From Amblyomma americanum (lineage: Eukaryota; Arthropoda; Arachnida; Ixodida; Ixodidae), in the NCBI RefSeq assembly GCF_052857255.1, contig NC_135497.1:192666530-192730529 (forward strand): DNA of 64,000 nucleotides, given 5' to 3'. Each line of letters starts with the position of its first letter. Within the stretch, counting starts at the first letter, position 1. Below, piece by piece: positions 31,840 through 43,799 of this stretch. The notes beneath the pieces are model-generated. The model did no database searches and was not told where the DNA came from. It saw only the letters and a program-made list of their open reading frames with translations. Both the position numbers and the translations under genes were made by a program.

Positions 31840-34190
31840 TGCGCAAAAGACACGACACAAAAGAAACGAGGTAGACAGTACAAGCGCTTACTAACAACTC
31901 ACGTGTTTATTGATGGAACATTTGCTTAAATACAGCAGCTGCTCTTATCAAACAAGAAGAGGGAAAGAAGAGCCTTCGCATACATATATATCAGATCAGC
32001 ACAGATCCCATCATCGCACGAGAGAAGGCATGTGTCGAGCTCTAATTCTGCGCAAGATAACTGATTTCTTTTTTTGAGAGCACAATTGAAGGATTGCTGA
32101 CACACGAGTTACCCGATTTTCCTATCTCATTAGCCTCAATTATCTCTCTTCCAAGTTGTGTCTTGCACCGGCGCAATACTGACGTTTTTTCGAGCGCGGG
32201 AGTGCAGTTGCGGCAATTCCGAATATGGTCAATCATTTTGCTACCTGACTTGTTCTTGACATCTCTTGCGTGCTCCCTCAGCCTTTCATTAAGGCACCTG
32301 CCAGTTTGGCCAATGTACTGCTTACCACAGGCAAGTGGTATCGAGTACACAACGCTCTTTTTACAGGCCACGAATCGCTGCTGGTGCCGCTTCGAACAAG
32401 CGACGGCCGCATCCTCCGCATTCACTCTCTTGCAAATCCTGGAGAGTTTTTCAGGAGCGTTAAAAACCACTCTAACACCAGCCCTAGCACCGATCTTCTT
32501 AATATTATGCGAAATTCCGTGAATGTACGGAATAACCGCCAATTTCGACCGGTCAATTTGATCGGGTATGCTGGCTGGTTTCTTCAGCAGGTTCTCGGCA
32601 GTTGATGCCAGCAAGGCCGGCTGGCAGCCTGCGCTCGAAAGGCGCTGCAACTGGATGTCAAGGCTGCGTCCTACCAAATGCAGGCAGGACTTGCTCAGAG
32701 CGTTGGAAAGGCACGATTTCACAATGCCTCGTTTTACGGCTTTGCAGTGTGCCGAGCTGAAGGGAAGCAGGGGCTTGTTGCCTCTGGGCTCAAAGGCCCA
32801 ACATACGTGTTCACTTGAAAAATGAAGCCCTATATCTAAAAGCCTGATGAAATTAGCTTCCGGTAACTCGTGCGTCAATTCTAATGGTGCTAGGCACTCT
32901 GAAAACGTCGTTAGATGCTTATGTACACTAGCAGAAAAAGATTCTTTGTCACAATCCACGAACACAATGAAATCATCAACAAATCTAAAAAGCTTTAAAA
33001 CGTTAGTGTCGCGAAGGCAGTCATGCAGCACCTTGTCACGTGTCGCTAAAAAGATGTCACTAAGACATGGTGCTAGGCAGGATCCAATGCATATTTCTTG
33101 TTTCTGAATGAATGTCATATCTTTCCACTGCGCATACGTGGAAGTCAGGTACATTGTTAACAGTTCGATGAAGTTGTCAACCGATAAACCTGCATTATTC
33201 TGGAAGGCTGTTGCACCATGGCTGTCAATACAATCGCGGACATTTTTTAAGAGACATTCGTGAGGTATGGAATAATACAAGTCCTTTATATCTACTGACA
33301 GGGCTGACATGCGTTTGCTGTTATTTGATTTTAAAAACTCAATTATTTCGTCTGAATTTTTTACCCTAAAGGGATCGTTAATTTCTAAAACACTCAACTT
33401 CTCCTGCAAGAACCTGGCTACGGCTTGCTGCCAGGACCCCTTTTCGGAAACAATCACTCGCAAAGGGCATGCATCTTTGTGTGTCTTGCCACTGAAGAAC
33501 ATGTTTAAGGATAACTTCTCAGCTTTCTCTACAGAGTGCACTAGCCCATCCATCTTTAACGTCTCGATAAACTTCATTGCCTTTGTCTTAACTTTCGCGA
33601 GTGAAAGCTTTTTACACTCTTTGAAATTTGTAGCGATCGCTTCTGAAGCCTTCTGAAGATACATCGTTTTTTCCAGGACACAGAAGCCTCCCTCCTTATC
33701 GGCCGGTACGATATTCAAGGCATTATCCTTCAGGTACCTAATGGTCTTTTCAACAGGTAGGGTCCTAGTCGACGACCTGTGACGTTGGAGGAAGTCAACG
33801 CCTTCGGAGACACACCTCTCGGCTTCAGCCCCTGAACGTCGCGAGACTTGCCTGACCATTTCCAGTAGTTCAGCTGGAGACTTCCGAGGTTCGGTGGCGA
33901 ACTTTGGTCCGAGGCTGAGTACCTGCTGGGTCTGCCTTTCTATAGCCCCTTTCTATACATACATAACCTCGTGCAGTAAGTAAGGCCGCGGATGTTGGAA
34001 AAAAATGCGGTGATCGAAATCCAAGTAGTCTTGCGCAGCGGCCTTTGTTCGCGTCTCCGCGGGCTCGACTCCCATTCTTGGATATTTGTGGTTTCTTTTT
34101 CTGCCCCTTTTTTCTATGCTCGAGACAGGGTGGACACACATCGGCAAGAGACGATCTTTCTAGGCTCTGAACCTCCGGATTAGTGCTTTC
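31840..34190 (-). mobile_element. Penelope-like retroelement, approximate extent
   Basis: The coding frame is followed on the - strand by about 200 bases of 3' sequence ending near 31840, in a stretch beginning on the + strand GCGCAAAAGACACGACACAA, which I associate with the 3' terminal region of tick Penelope-like elements. Upstream of the frame (33.95-34.19 kb) the same reading frame continues with sense sequence (64 codons from 34147) before the stop at 33953. The element may therefore extend there with one nonsense change, or this may be a separate repeat. Termini and target duplications were not defined. Confidence 0.65.
32042..33949 (-). CDS. Penelope-like element reverse transcriptase / GIY-YIG endonuclease
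   Basis: The longest open frame in the window. Read from the ATG at 33859 it is 605 residues; the frame stays open upstream to an in-frame stop at about 33953 and adds the Penelope-typical QQVLSLGPKFATEP stretch, so the ATG is not the true start. RT landmarks on 605-residue numbering: VPADKEGG 51-58 (fingers), PLRVIVSEKGSW 132-143, motif A VDIKDLYYSIP (189-199, Asp190), motif B GSCLAPCLSDIF (259-270), motif C FRFVDDFIVF (291-300, Asp295-Asp296). The C-terminal GIY-YIG nuclease has VVY 503-505, QYIGQTGR 514-521, ERLREH 525-530 and Glu575 in REIIEA. Known family role: nicks DNA and primes reverse transcription at the target. All catalytic residues I can place are intact; the amino terminus upstream of 33953 is broken or missing. 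Confidence 0.9.
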   Translation of the reverse strand, partial: GAIERQTQQVLSLGPKFATEPRKSPAELLEMVRQVSRRSGAEAERCVSEGVDFLQRHRSSTRTLPVEKTIRYLKDNALNIVPADKEGGFCVLEKTMYLQKASEAIATNFKECKKLSLAKVKTKAMKFIETLKMDGLVHSVEKAEKLSLNMFFSGKTHKDACPLRVIVSEKGSWQQAVARFLQEKLSVLEINDPFRVKNSDEIIEFLKSNNSKRMSALSVDIKDLYYSIPHECLLKNVRDCIDSHGATAFQNNAGLSVDNFIELLTMYLTSTYAQWKDMTFIQKQEICIGSCLAPCLSDIFLATRDKVLHDCLRDTNVLKLFRFVDDFIVFVDCDKESFSASVHKHLTTFSECLAPLELTHELPEANFIRLLDIGLHFSSEHVCWAFEPRGNKPLLPFSSAHCKAVKRGIVKSCLSNALSKSCLHLVGRSLDIQLQRLSSAGCQPALLASTAENLLKKPASIPDQIDRSKLAVIPYIHGISHNIKKIGARAGVRVVFNAPEKLSRICKRVNAEDAAVACSKRHQQRFVACKKSVVYSIPLACGKQYIGQTGRCLNERLREHARDVKNKSGSKMIDHIRNCRNCTPALEKTSVLRRCKTQLGREIIEANEIGKSGNSCVSNPSIVLSKKEISYLAQN

Positions 34191-35340
34191 ACGCTTATAC
34201 ATGCCGATGGAATAATTTTAGTCAGCCCAAAAGACAGCTCAAAGTAAGCATTTATAGAAATCCGTGTACCAACCATGGCTACGACTTGATGTGAGAACGT
34301 ATCTATATCGTGGATGATTAGCAGCTACATTTTTAGAGTACGCTGCTAGCGGTGGTGAAATAGAAAATAAGAAGCGGATGGTTTGAGCGGCCATCACCCC
34401 TCGCGCTCTCCTAACAGCGTACCTTAATTATCTGCTCGTTATGGGCAATAGAGTTATATATGCTGCATTCCTGGTTCATAAAATCTAGTTATAACGAGGC
34501 TGAAAACGAGGCAGCTGTGGTTGACTGCAAGCGAAGTTAATTTGTTTCTTTTCGAGTTGAGCGATTCGCGGATGAGTTGTCGTCACGTATGATGTTATCG
34601 AAACGAACTGCTGGTGTAGCGATAACATTTCTTTTTATTTTAGAATTCTATAACTTAGCTACTAATGAGCGTAGTTCATTAAGACGAGGTTGCGTCTGAG
34701 CCCTGACAACATGAATGTGTTCAGCGGAAAAAGAGAAAAAAATTATTACAGCTTTCAGTATAGTTAAGTTTCTTGCAAGATTGTTTTACTCAGAGTCAAG
34801 GAAAACCGTGTTACCACGACGTGACTTCCATTTGATCAAGAGCCAACTAAAATTAATAGTTGCAGATGAAATGGTTTCATCTGCAAGAGTGAAGACTCGG
34901 AGCGGGTGGTAGGCCCTTGGGGAAGAACTACATCTCCAGTTGGCAGCAGCAAGCAATCCAATCAAAAATATTGAAATAATTCAAAGCAGCCGTTTTGATC
35001 ACCGGTGGGTACTGGGAAGGAAATCAGTAAAAGAAATTGGTTCTCGCTTCTTTCACATTTAGTAGGAATGTAAGCGCATACTAAACCGTAAGCACTGACC
35101 TGAAGGACATGCAACCAATAACGTTTTATTCTTCTCACGTTTTCCGCTTCAGTTCTATTTTATATATTATATGGGTGTGGTATTTGTTTTCTGTTTTGTC
35201 AGCGTTACTGCGCGTTTCTCCTAGTTTTCTGGCACGGCTCTGCCTTGAGGCTTCTACTTTAACACCACGCTTACCGCGCTTTTCATTTCTTGACGCGCCG
35301 GGCATTCTCCCGGGCGTTTGCTAGGAGCATGCCTCGGTTG

Positions 35341-35447
35341 CGTCGTTTATCGTTTGTAACAATTTTTCGTCTTTTTAATGTTGTATTTCCAGCGTCGTTT
35401 ATCGTTTGTAGCAATTTCTTTTTATATTCTTAATATTGTATTTTCAC
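35341..35447 (+). repeat. Two-copy 52-base tandem duplication
   Basis: CGTCGTTTATCGTTTGTA starts at 35341 and again at 35393; the following T-rich text also matches with scattered differences. It lies in a T-rich tract (35.1-35.65 kb) ending in TTGCAATAAAGGAAGTTGGC, which may be the 3' end of an old retroelement. Confidence 0.7.
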
Positions 35448-37880
35448 CTGTTAAGTTCAGTTGGCTGTGGCGGTTAGGGGCCTTCTCATGTGTGCATAAC
35501 TTTAACCGAGAGTCTGTGTTTACATTGATTCGTATCTGCTGAGCTGTTGTTTTTCTTTTAATCGTCCCTGACTCCTATGTGTTTTGTGGAAACGCCTGAG
35601 GTCTATACGGCCGTCTTGCAATAAAGGAAGTTGGCGCTGCATGTGTGTTGTCTAGTCTTCACTGAAGCATGTCTCTCTAAGGTGGCGGAGCTATATTACG
35701 CGAAGAATAAAATCTGGCATGGGTTCCAGAACGCTTCGAGGACAAGTGGTAACTCAGGAAGAGTTCTGTTGGGATTCAAGCCACAGATTTAAAACTTGGA
35801 CCTAAGTCTTACTTGGTTATCTGGGTTAATTTTACTAAACTCAGAAAGAAAATTATTCGGTGATCCTAAACATCTTCCGGGAAATAGGCATCGAAGGCGC
35901 AGCAAAGGTGTCTGCATCGATAGAAAAGAGGCAATTTTTCATTCCTTTTTCCATTCTTAGAAAATAAGAATGGATGGCTGGGGCGCACAAATATGTGCAT
36001 TGAACTATACTGAGAGAAGTGTTAACAAATTTTAAAGCCACGCTATAGTGTCCGAGAGGTGAGACACCATACATTTGTTCCCCTGCGCTTACTGCGTCCC
36101 CGAGCTGACTTCTCGTGGAGGCAGGAAGCGTTTGTGCTGGCTGAACAAAAGCTCCCTCACTCCCGTGGATTGTTGGCGCCCCCCCCCCCCCCCCCCGCAT
36201 CCTAGCTGTCACCATAATGACTCTGTCTGCGACGTGTGAACACTGTAATTCTTGGTCTGTGCATTCCGCATAGCGGAAGAAGAAAGGCTGCGACGCATAA
36301 CGAGGCGCCTTTAAACGGGAGAACAGAGATGGCGGGGGAGCAATTCCGAACCGGCTCCATGGGGAAAGCAATTCTGCATACTGAGTTGCAATCCTTCGAC
36401 GTCACGTTGTTTAGACCAGGGGAAGGTCTTCCGGAAAGCACATGTGCGCTGGGAACCGCGCTGAGCGATGTGCGAACAAGGATACAGACTTTGTATCTTG
36501 TTAGGTGAGAATGTATGCTAGAAAATGCGGCGTTCTCGCAGAATTAAAGAAAGCGATTGACCGGGTCACATTGCGCAAACGGGTTGACTCATTCCCAGGT
36601 ACAGGTGTACGTGTAACAGAGTGCCTTCCTGGATAACAAAACTAGGAACTGTGTCGCCGTGCATATCCGCCATCACCCCCAATACCCCTTGCCCTACGGC
36701 AGGGAAACGTGACTGCCTTGAAGATAAACGATTTATCAAGCATGAAATGCCTCTTTTTATGAGGACATGACCTAATGTCGGATAGAAACGGTCGTGTTTC
36801 CTCAAGGTGTCGGTGTCGGAAAAAAACCGCGCCCCTGGTGGTGCTTGCGGCTGAGCGGGCAACGCAAGTTAGGCCGGCTTCGTTAAGTCGAACACGCAAA
36901 TTCATTTAGATAACTATGCCCGAATCCTACAGGTAGTACAGCGCCGCCGAAATCAACTTCTGCCACTTTAACAGAATGGTCAGCGTCGCTTCTTTGGCAG
37001 GCCTTCTCGCTTAGCAGTGTTTGCCCCTCGTTGATCACATTTAGCTTTAGCATTGAGCGATACCGCACGCCACTTTTTTGCTCCATGTATCTCTAGCTGA
37101 GCGTTAACGCGCCGCGGCGCTTTCTGCCTCGCAAATTTCGTCGAAAAACACGTCCCAGCCTTTGAAGGTATACTTCAGCGACCCGGTATTTTATTATTTT
37201 TTCACACAATGACCTTAATGAGCTTCCGAACACAGTTTTAGCGCTGAACTTCTTCTAGCTCGCACATTCAGCAGACTGAAGCGAAACCTTCCGAAATTCG
37301 TTTGACGGTACTCAGAAAAAAACAAAACAAAGAAACTGTGCAACCAAGTGCGCAGAGAGGGATTGCGACCGACGCCGCCACAAATAGGCATTCTTTGTTT
37401 TCGTACGCTTCGTAACACTTCATAGCGCTTCGTAGCCACAGCCGTGGCATCCCGCGCTATGATAAGTACTTGCTGGTAGAAGTTACCTATATCGGTTCGT
37501 TCTCCGGTTCGCAGGGGTCGTGTAGTGAAAGCGTACCAGTGAATAACGGTAATGTAAGACGCGTCCTTGTCACCCACAGCATCCTTTATGTAGCCGTAAA
37601 AAAAAGGCGAGAACCCGACCTAGACATCCGAAAGTAGGACCGCGTTGCAGCGTGCTAAGAAGGGAAGGCTATAATTAATCTGAGCCTGGTGCACAGAGCA
37701 AAATTCATAAGCAGCAGAATACGCCGCCCGTAAAGCAGCGAAAGCAGTCAGACTTCAAGCGCGCTGCCAAACTGAAAGAGAAGCGGCTGATGGTGCAGGC
37801 TCCTGAAGATCGGAAAGCTGCCAATGGCCAGCATGAACAAATCACTCGGGCGATTAATCTGGTGGCGCATCCCGAAACCG

Positions 37881-38000
37881 TACACTCTAAACATGAATAA
37901 GCCTATATGGGAGTAAGAAAGGCGTAAGCTGTCCTTTGCCAAGCCACTCCAAGATATTGCGATAAAGGACAGCTTACTCCATATTCGCGTTTAGAGTGTA
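37881..38000. repeat. Imperfect inverted repeat, possible small fold-back element
   Basis: Left arm 37881-37940 (TACACTCTAAACATGAATA ... AGTAAG ... GCTGTCCTTT) pairs with right arm 37961-38000 (AAAGGACAGCTTACTCCATA, TTCGCGTTTAGAGTGTA). The left arm carries about 20 extra bases. The ends TACACTCTAAA / TTTAGAGTGTA match exactly. No gene overlaps it. Confidence 0.55.
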
Positions 38001-38356
38001 AAGACCAAGCCGATGCCCGAGAGCAGATACCACAATATATGAACCGCCTTGGAATGTGCCCCATCATTCTTACAACTTTTTTCATCCTTATGTCAAACTC
38101 TGGGCGATGAGATGACTATTTCTTTTTTTCTTCTTCTATTTTCCGCGCATAAAATGACCATCAAGGTTTAAAGATATTTGGAGTGGCATCTGCTCTTACA
38201 ATGAATGTATTTTACTCGTTCAAACTATATTGGTGGAAAACTAAACCAAGGCTAAACGCAGGTGGAAAACTCAAGCAAGCAAAGGAACCGAACATACCGG
38301 TTGAAATTTTATTTCACTTTATAAAGGAACACTCTCGTTATGCTACATGACGAACA

Positions 38357-38358
38357 CA

Positions 38359-38405
<47 letters not shown>

Positions 38406-38407
38406 AT
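38357..38407 (+). repeat. (AAAT)n microsatellite
   Basis: About twelve units of AAAT, reading TAAATAAATAAATAAA. No gene is affected. Confidence 0.95.
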
Positions 38408-40237
38408 ACTGTACCTAAAACTGAGATTTCGCATCGCTGCATGGGGAGGGGAACTGTGGCGTACCGGTTGTAAATTTATATCGTATTTTCTGCCCCTGTA
38501 AGTTATCGATGCCGCCGAGAGCATGCCACTATCCCCTTGCTCTTATTTTTCTGATAGCTTTTGCCATTGCAGGGTATAAAAGATAAGCTTACAAGTGCAA
38601 AAGAGAACGACTGACAAGCAGTACGATACGAAACACGTGACACGGGCTGCTTTAGTTTGGTTTGTTATAAAGTTTTCGTACATGAAGCCGCATATTCACT
38701 GCCCGCATATTGTCCCGAGTTTGCGAGCATGCGCTTCCGGTTTAGGAACAGAACTCGAGGATATAAGTGTGGTCTTGAAATAGGTGCAGTTTTATCATTC
38801 TTTTCGACCGCGTGGCACATGTTCAAAAGGCTCAAAAGAGCGCGAGCGTGGTCAGCTTGAGCGGCTGAAAGGTGTTTTAGCACCGCCGTGCGGTAAACAC
38901 GGTAACTGCTACCGTACGGCAGATGTTGCTAGGCAAGCAAGGCAGTGGTCACAACGGCAACGCGTTACCGTATTTCCCGTACGGCAAACCAGCTACGCTA
39001 AAACTGCCCAATATTGTACGATAAAAATTGGACGACGCTACGGGAGGGGAGAATTGGACATGGATGTGCGGAAAACTTGGGAGAAAAGAAAGTGGAGCAA
39101 ATAAGGGTAGTTGATCGACAGCACCATACACGTTTTGCCTGTCTTCTTTGCCCGTTGGCGCATTTCTTCAGCCGCTACCAACGAGCGCGCATCAAAGTTT
39201 TAGTCTTTTGTTGTCTGGAGCGTGTGATTCTGGATATCTGGGCATGTTCATGCCGAGTAGTGTGACGTAAAAAAATCCGGGGGATCTGGTTGCATATTAC
39301 GTTCTCGAATTTCCTGTTTACATCTTTCCTACGTCATTAGACAGGCCGCCGATCAACCATGGAACTTGCAAAGCATCATTCCCTGTGCCGGCTCTGCCCC
39401 TCCTAACCTATCCAAACTTGCGAAAAGCCTAGCTGGAGCTCCGTGTTTTTGCGCCACTGTATGAATTGGACGCTACCTTGGCGCGCGCGCACACTCACCC
39501 ACACACTCCCCCCTCTTTTATCAAAAATAAAAACAACGAAGTGTAAACAAATCCGCAACATCAGGTTCTCACCCATGCTCTCATGCTTATACGTCCGCTA
39601 GTTCTGTTCAGCCATCTAATCTGGCAATAGATGCCTTCAATTCTGCCCCCCAAACCAGTTTGGCCGCCATGGAAAAGGAGTTTGCGCAATGCAGAGAGGC
39701 TGACATTCAGGCTTCTGCAAAGGGTCCCCAGCACATTGTAACATTTGTACTGCTATAGATAAGCAGTGTGTCTTAAGATGTTCGTGCTATAACTGGTATT
39801 TAAACTTCTGACACGTGTTTCTGGTTAGGCGATGTGACAATGCCGGGGCTGTTTTTGAACCGTTTCTGATGGGCAGAAATTAGCTTCACACACAAAAAAA
39901 AAAATTTGACCCACAAATAATTTTCGTAAATATAAATAATTTATCCGAGCTATGTTAAACGTTCACTAAAAGCAAATAGGAACTCTTGAACTAAACGTTT
40001 AGGCTATCTCAATTTCCTGCTCCTCACAGTAATTCGAAATTCCTTCCTTTCTTCCTAGCAAACACTTTACTGCACTTACTATCCTGTCACTTCCCCTGGT
40101 TTAACTGGAGTGAACTGCTACTGTGTGTTCATGTCCGGACTTGTCTCAATGTGCACAGACAAGCTCAAGTCTCTAACACTGGCAGAACATGCTGGCGTAG
40201 GCAGCTTACTGAACACCCCTTATGCATGTATCAACTG

Positions 40238-40478
40238 AGCCGCCGCGGTGGCTCAGTGGTTATGGCGCTCGGCTGCTGACCCGAAAGACGCGGGTTCGAT
40301 CCCGGCCGCGGAGGTCAAATTTCGATGGAGGCGAAATTCTAGAGGCCCGTGTACTGTGCGATGTCAGTGCACGTTAAAGAACCCCAGGTGGTCGAAATCT
40401 CCGGAGCCCTCCACTACGGCGTCCCTAATAGCTTGAGTTGCTTTGGGACGTTAAACCCCAATAAACCAAACTAAACCA
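40238..40478 (+). mobile_element. tRNA-derived SINE (Ruka-like), full length
   Basis: Head, A box, B box and body intact. Perfect 14-bp target duplication GCATGTATCAACTG (40224-40237 and 40479-40492). The tail has short ATAAACCAAACTAAACC-type A/C-rich sequence. Confidence 0.95.
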
Positions 40479-41448
40479 GCATGTATCAACTGTCGTTCTG
40501 AGCGGGCTTGCTTCTTCGTATTATAAAATATTTGTAGCTTATCATCCTTCCAAGTGTGGTTTAGCACTTCTTAATCTGTGCGAACTGTCTTGATTGTTTG
40601 CTTATATGTGCATGGTCACCCCTTAGCATACAAGCTCTGTTGTTTTCGCAAAGTTCGAGTTGTCCGTGCGCCATTCTCTCTTTAGTTGTTCTCGCAAGGT
40701 CATTCGTGTACAATCAGTACACGTTCCCACATGCTCGGATAGTGTTTGCATCAGTTGATTATTGAGAAGGAAATGTAGGGGGAAGTGAGGCGCAAGCCAC
40801 TGCACCGGGTGCAGCTGACCCTAGTGACGCCACTGCGTATGAACACGCGGTCGGCGTGTTCTTTTTATCGCTTCTATATGCTCAACCATGAACCGAACCA
40901 GAAAGTACGCATGGCTGTAAACCTGAACTCGATCTCAGCCATGCTACACCTTGTGTTTGGCAGCATACCGCAACTGTAGTAGTGAGTATTACTTCTTCGT
41001 TGCGCTCAATTATGAAAAAAAAATTAGGGGGCTGACTTTTGCTCGGTACAGGCATCCGGTTGAGATATGTAGTAAGCATTGGTAAACATACGGCGAAGTG
41101 CTTCTGCCTGGCGTGTTTTTTTGTTTCTTTTATTCTTGCTCGGCTTAAGGCGGGGGTCTTGCATTTGCGTGGTCAGTGGCCGTTTTTCACGATGTTTGGC
41201 GATGGCTATTGTCCTCCCGTGTATGACAGAAAATCGTGTTTTAGCTCATTTGAAAGAAGAATGTATTTGCGTTTCATCGTTGCGCGTTGTTAACAGTCAT
41301 AATAGTTGGTACGAGTAGAGTGAGCAAAAAACGTGGTGCACAAAAAAAAAATACTTTTGTTCGACTTGCCTACTTGCGTACAGTGTTCCCGAAAAAACTA
41401 CTGCACCGAAAGAAGAGCTCAATATCAGCGCACGTTAAAGATAATAAT

Positions 41449-41645
41449 AATAATTGGTTTTGGGGGAAAGGAAATGGCGCAGTATCTGTCTCATATCGTT
41501 GAACACCTGAACCGCGCCGTAAGGGAAGAGATAAAGGAGGGAGTGAAAGAAGAAAGGAAGAGAGAGGTGCCGTAGTGGAGGGCTCCGGAATACTTTCGAC
41601 CACCTGGGGATCTTTAACGTGCACTGACATCGCACAGCACACGGG
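41449..41645 (-). mobile_element. Truncated long-variant SINE
   Basis: Contains the distinct 3' half (GGAAAGGAAATGGCGCAGTA, CCGCGCCGTAAGGGAAG) and the shared middle (CACCTGGGGATCTTTAACGT), ending at CACAGCACACGGGC. The tail abuts an (ATA)n stretch at about 41440. It is followed directly by GCCAACGCCGCCGGCGCCGA, a fragment of the other repeat family also found at 15.47 kb. Confidence 0.85.
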
Positions 41646-41719
41646 CGCTCAAGGCGCCAACGCCGCCGGCGCCGACACGGGTTTTTCTGCGACACGAGCT
41701 CCTTAACGCTGTCGCGTTA

Positions 41720-43750
41720 AAATACCGTTTTTGGCATATGTGTTGCGTGCCCGCCTGGCACGCAGAGGTCATGGAATCGAACCCCTAGCCGGCGAATTTC
41801 TTTTTTTCATCTGAAACTTCTGGGAATATTTCCGTCGCGTTTCTGAGGCATTCCCGTCAACCCTAGGTCAAGGCGGAGGCTTTTCAACCGAACGGACTAT
41901 GTCGCTTAAAATTTATCTCATCAGTGGTACAGTCGCAAGTAAAAAGATTAGCACAGTGACGTCACTGGAGCCGCGAAAATCGCATCGTGCGGCACTGTAT
42001 GGGCCGTGGCCGGTTCACTGCAAGGGTGCTCGCCAACCTAATTGGTGCCGCACAAGAAGATGAACAAAAAAAAATAAAACGAGGGCGAACTTAAAAAAAT
42101 AAATCGGGGACTAAAAAGAGAAGAGAACAACTGCACTCCCCGTTAAGCGTCAGAGAAGAAGGCCTGAAACAGCGTCTCAGTGCTGCATTCCGCAACTCCA
42201 GTTTGTTCTCAGTTCCATTCGCTGATGAAAAAAAAAAAGAATGTGAATATATTCGTGCCAAGTTCGACCTCACACATTTCCACCCATAATCAGTCCGTCT
42301 GGATGCAAGATGCGGTGGCAAACAATAAATATCCTTGTTAATTTTCAGCTCATAAAAACACGCATGGTACATCATCTCGAATCTGTTATTTTTTCTATGC
42401 TTAAATAAGAGGCCCCAAGCCAAATGGCCTTCGAGAGACGTGACACTATTTAAGCAGTCCGGGTTGGTTTCACCCACAGGGGGTTCTCCACCATGCGCTG
42501 ACATCACAAAGCGCTCATAAAATCGCTCATACCTTCCACTCATACCTTCATAAACACCTTCCGCTTATAGAACCGCCCCTGCGTAGACAGAGCTCGGAAA
42601 CCCTTGTTCGTATCTGCTCATAGACATGGCATACAAGCTTGAGTGGTTTAGTTCCACTGGTTTAAACTCACAGTTTTTTATATATGTCTCGCAAAATACT
42701 ACTCTCCGCCCACAAATACGTCACCCCGCTCGATTGTTCACTTTTTTTTTGGCCAGCCTCCTTCACCTGCTTCGTCTACGAACATCGTTGCGGTTTTTGC
42801 GGAATAATGACAGCCCCGCACGACTGTCATCACGCGAGATGCTTGACGTCAAATTGCAGGATTCGCGCCAGAGTCCGGCACCGGACATCACCGCGAGGCG
42901 CGCTAATGAAGATTTTTAAAAAAATATTTGTCAATTATCGACTCGCTTTTGAGGTCTTGCATGCGGCATGCATATTCATCAAGCGCCGTTACTGTACATG
43001 TGCATGTCAGCGTCATAAAGCTGTTTATCGCATAGTATACCTTAAAAGAGCACCTGTTTCCTATTCTCTCCTGCGTAAAAAAAAAAAAAAAACCTCCGCC
43101 TCTGGGGCGAATGAATGACAGGAATAACATAGTTGTACTGCGCCCCCATCCCCTCTCCCCTTCCTTCCCTGTCTAATTACAGCGTCCTTCCCGTGGTCCA
43201 CGTGGACCGAATAAACACGACCTACTACGCCTATGCAAGACGGCCACGCGTTTCCCCTCAGAGAACATCCCGTATTTACGATTATTTCTCTAAAAAATAA
43301 CTGTATGAATTATATTGTCGTGGACTCGGGACGTATATTTAGGAAGTCATTGTTGTGTTATGTTTTCTATAACTTCCTCAGAAATGTGCGCCACGTTTTA
43401 ACGATTTTAAGCATTTGAGTGAGGCTTAATGGCATAGTTATTTGTTTTTAAGTGGAGCTGAATGCTGGTTGCAGCCTTCGAACCACTTCGTTGCTCTATT
43501 TTCAGTGGATGCCTTGCTCCCTGTTTGAGCTCGCTATCCTTACAAATCACGTTATATGTCGCTAAATTACTAAAATTTGGTAGTTTGTGTCCATATTGTC
43601 TTTAAAACTTTTCTTTTCGAAGTGGCGACAAAATCGCAATGTTTATTTTAATTTTGTTACCGCAGAATAATCAGTAGTGAGGCTGAAATTTTCTTTTGCG
43701 CATTAATGTAGTCCCGGTCCTATCTTTGCTGTTTTTCTTATAACTGCTAT
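41720..43750. other. No gene recognised; upstream of GFAT
   Basis: Holds a B-box-like piece near 41770 (GTCATGGAATCGAACCCC). A 144-codon + frame (42684-43118) with a cysteine-rich segment is noted but not called. An AATAAA lies near 43211. Confidence 0.45.
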
Positions 43751-43779
43751 GCATGATCTTGCAAATAGCAAGATCATGC
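43751..43779. promoter_or_regulatory. 12-bp perfect hairpin upstream of the GFAT promoter
   Basis: GCATGATCTTGC, five-base loop AAATA, then GCAAGATCATGC. Lies about 350 bases before the GFAT start codon. Whether it binds a factor or is just a small fold-back repeat cannot be told. Confidence 0.6.
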
Positions 43780-43799
43780 GGAATCATTCAGCGTATTCT

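Larger units (their letters stand above)
34200..40223. other. No gene recognised apart from listed repeats
   Basis: Contains the 52-base tandem duplication (35341), an 18-C run (36179-36196), the fold-back at 37881 and the AAAT microsatellite. Open frames are all under 175 codons and unremarkable. Confidence 0.5.

Noticed and set aside
42684..43118. 144-codon + frame with CGFCG and CHHARCL-like segments
   Set aside because: It faintly resembles a RING/TRAF zinc region, but spacing does not match and the frame ends in a poly-lysine run from an A tract. Not supportable.
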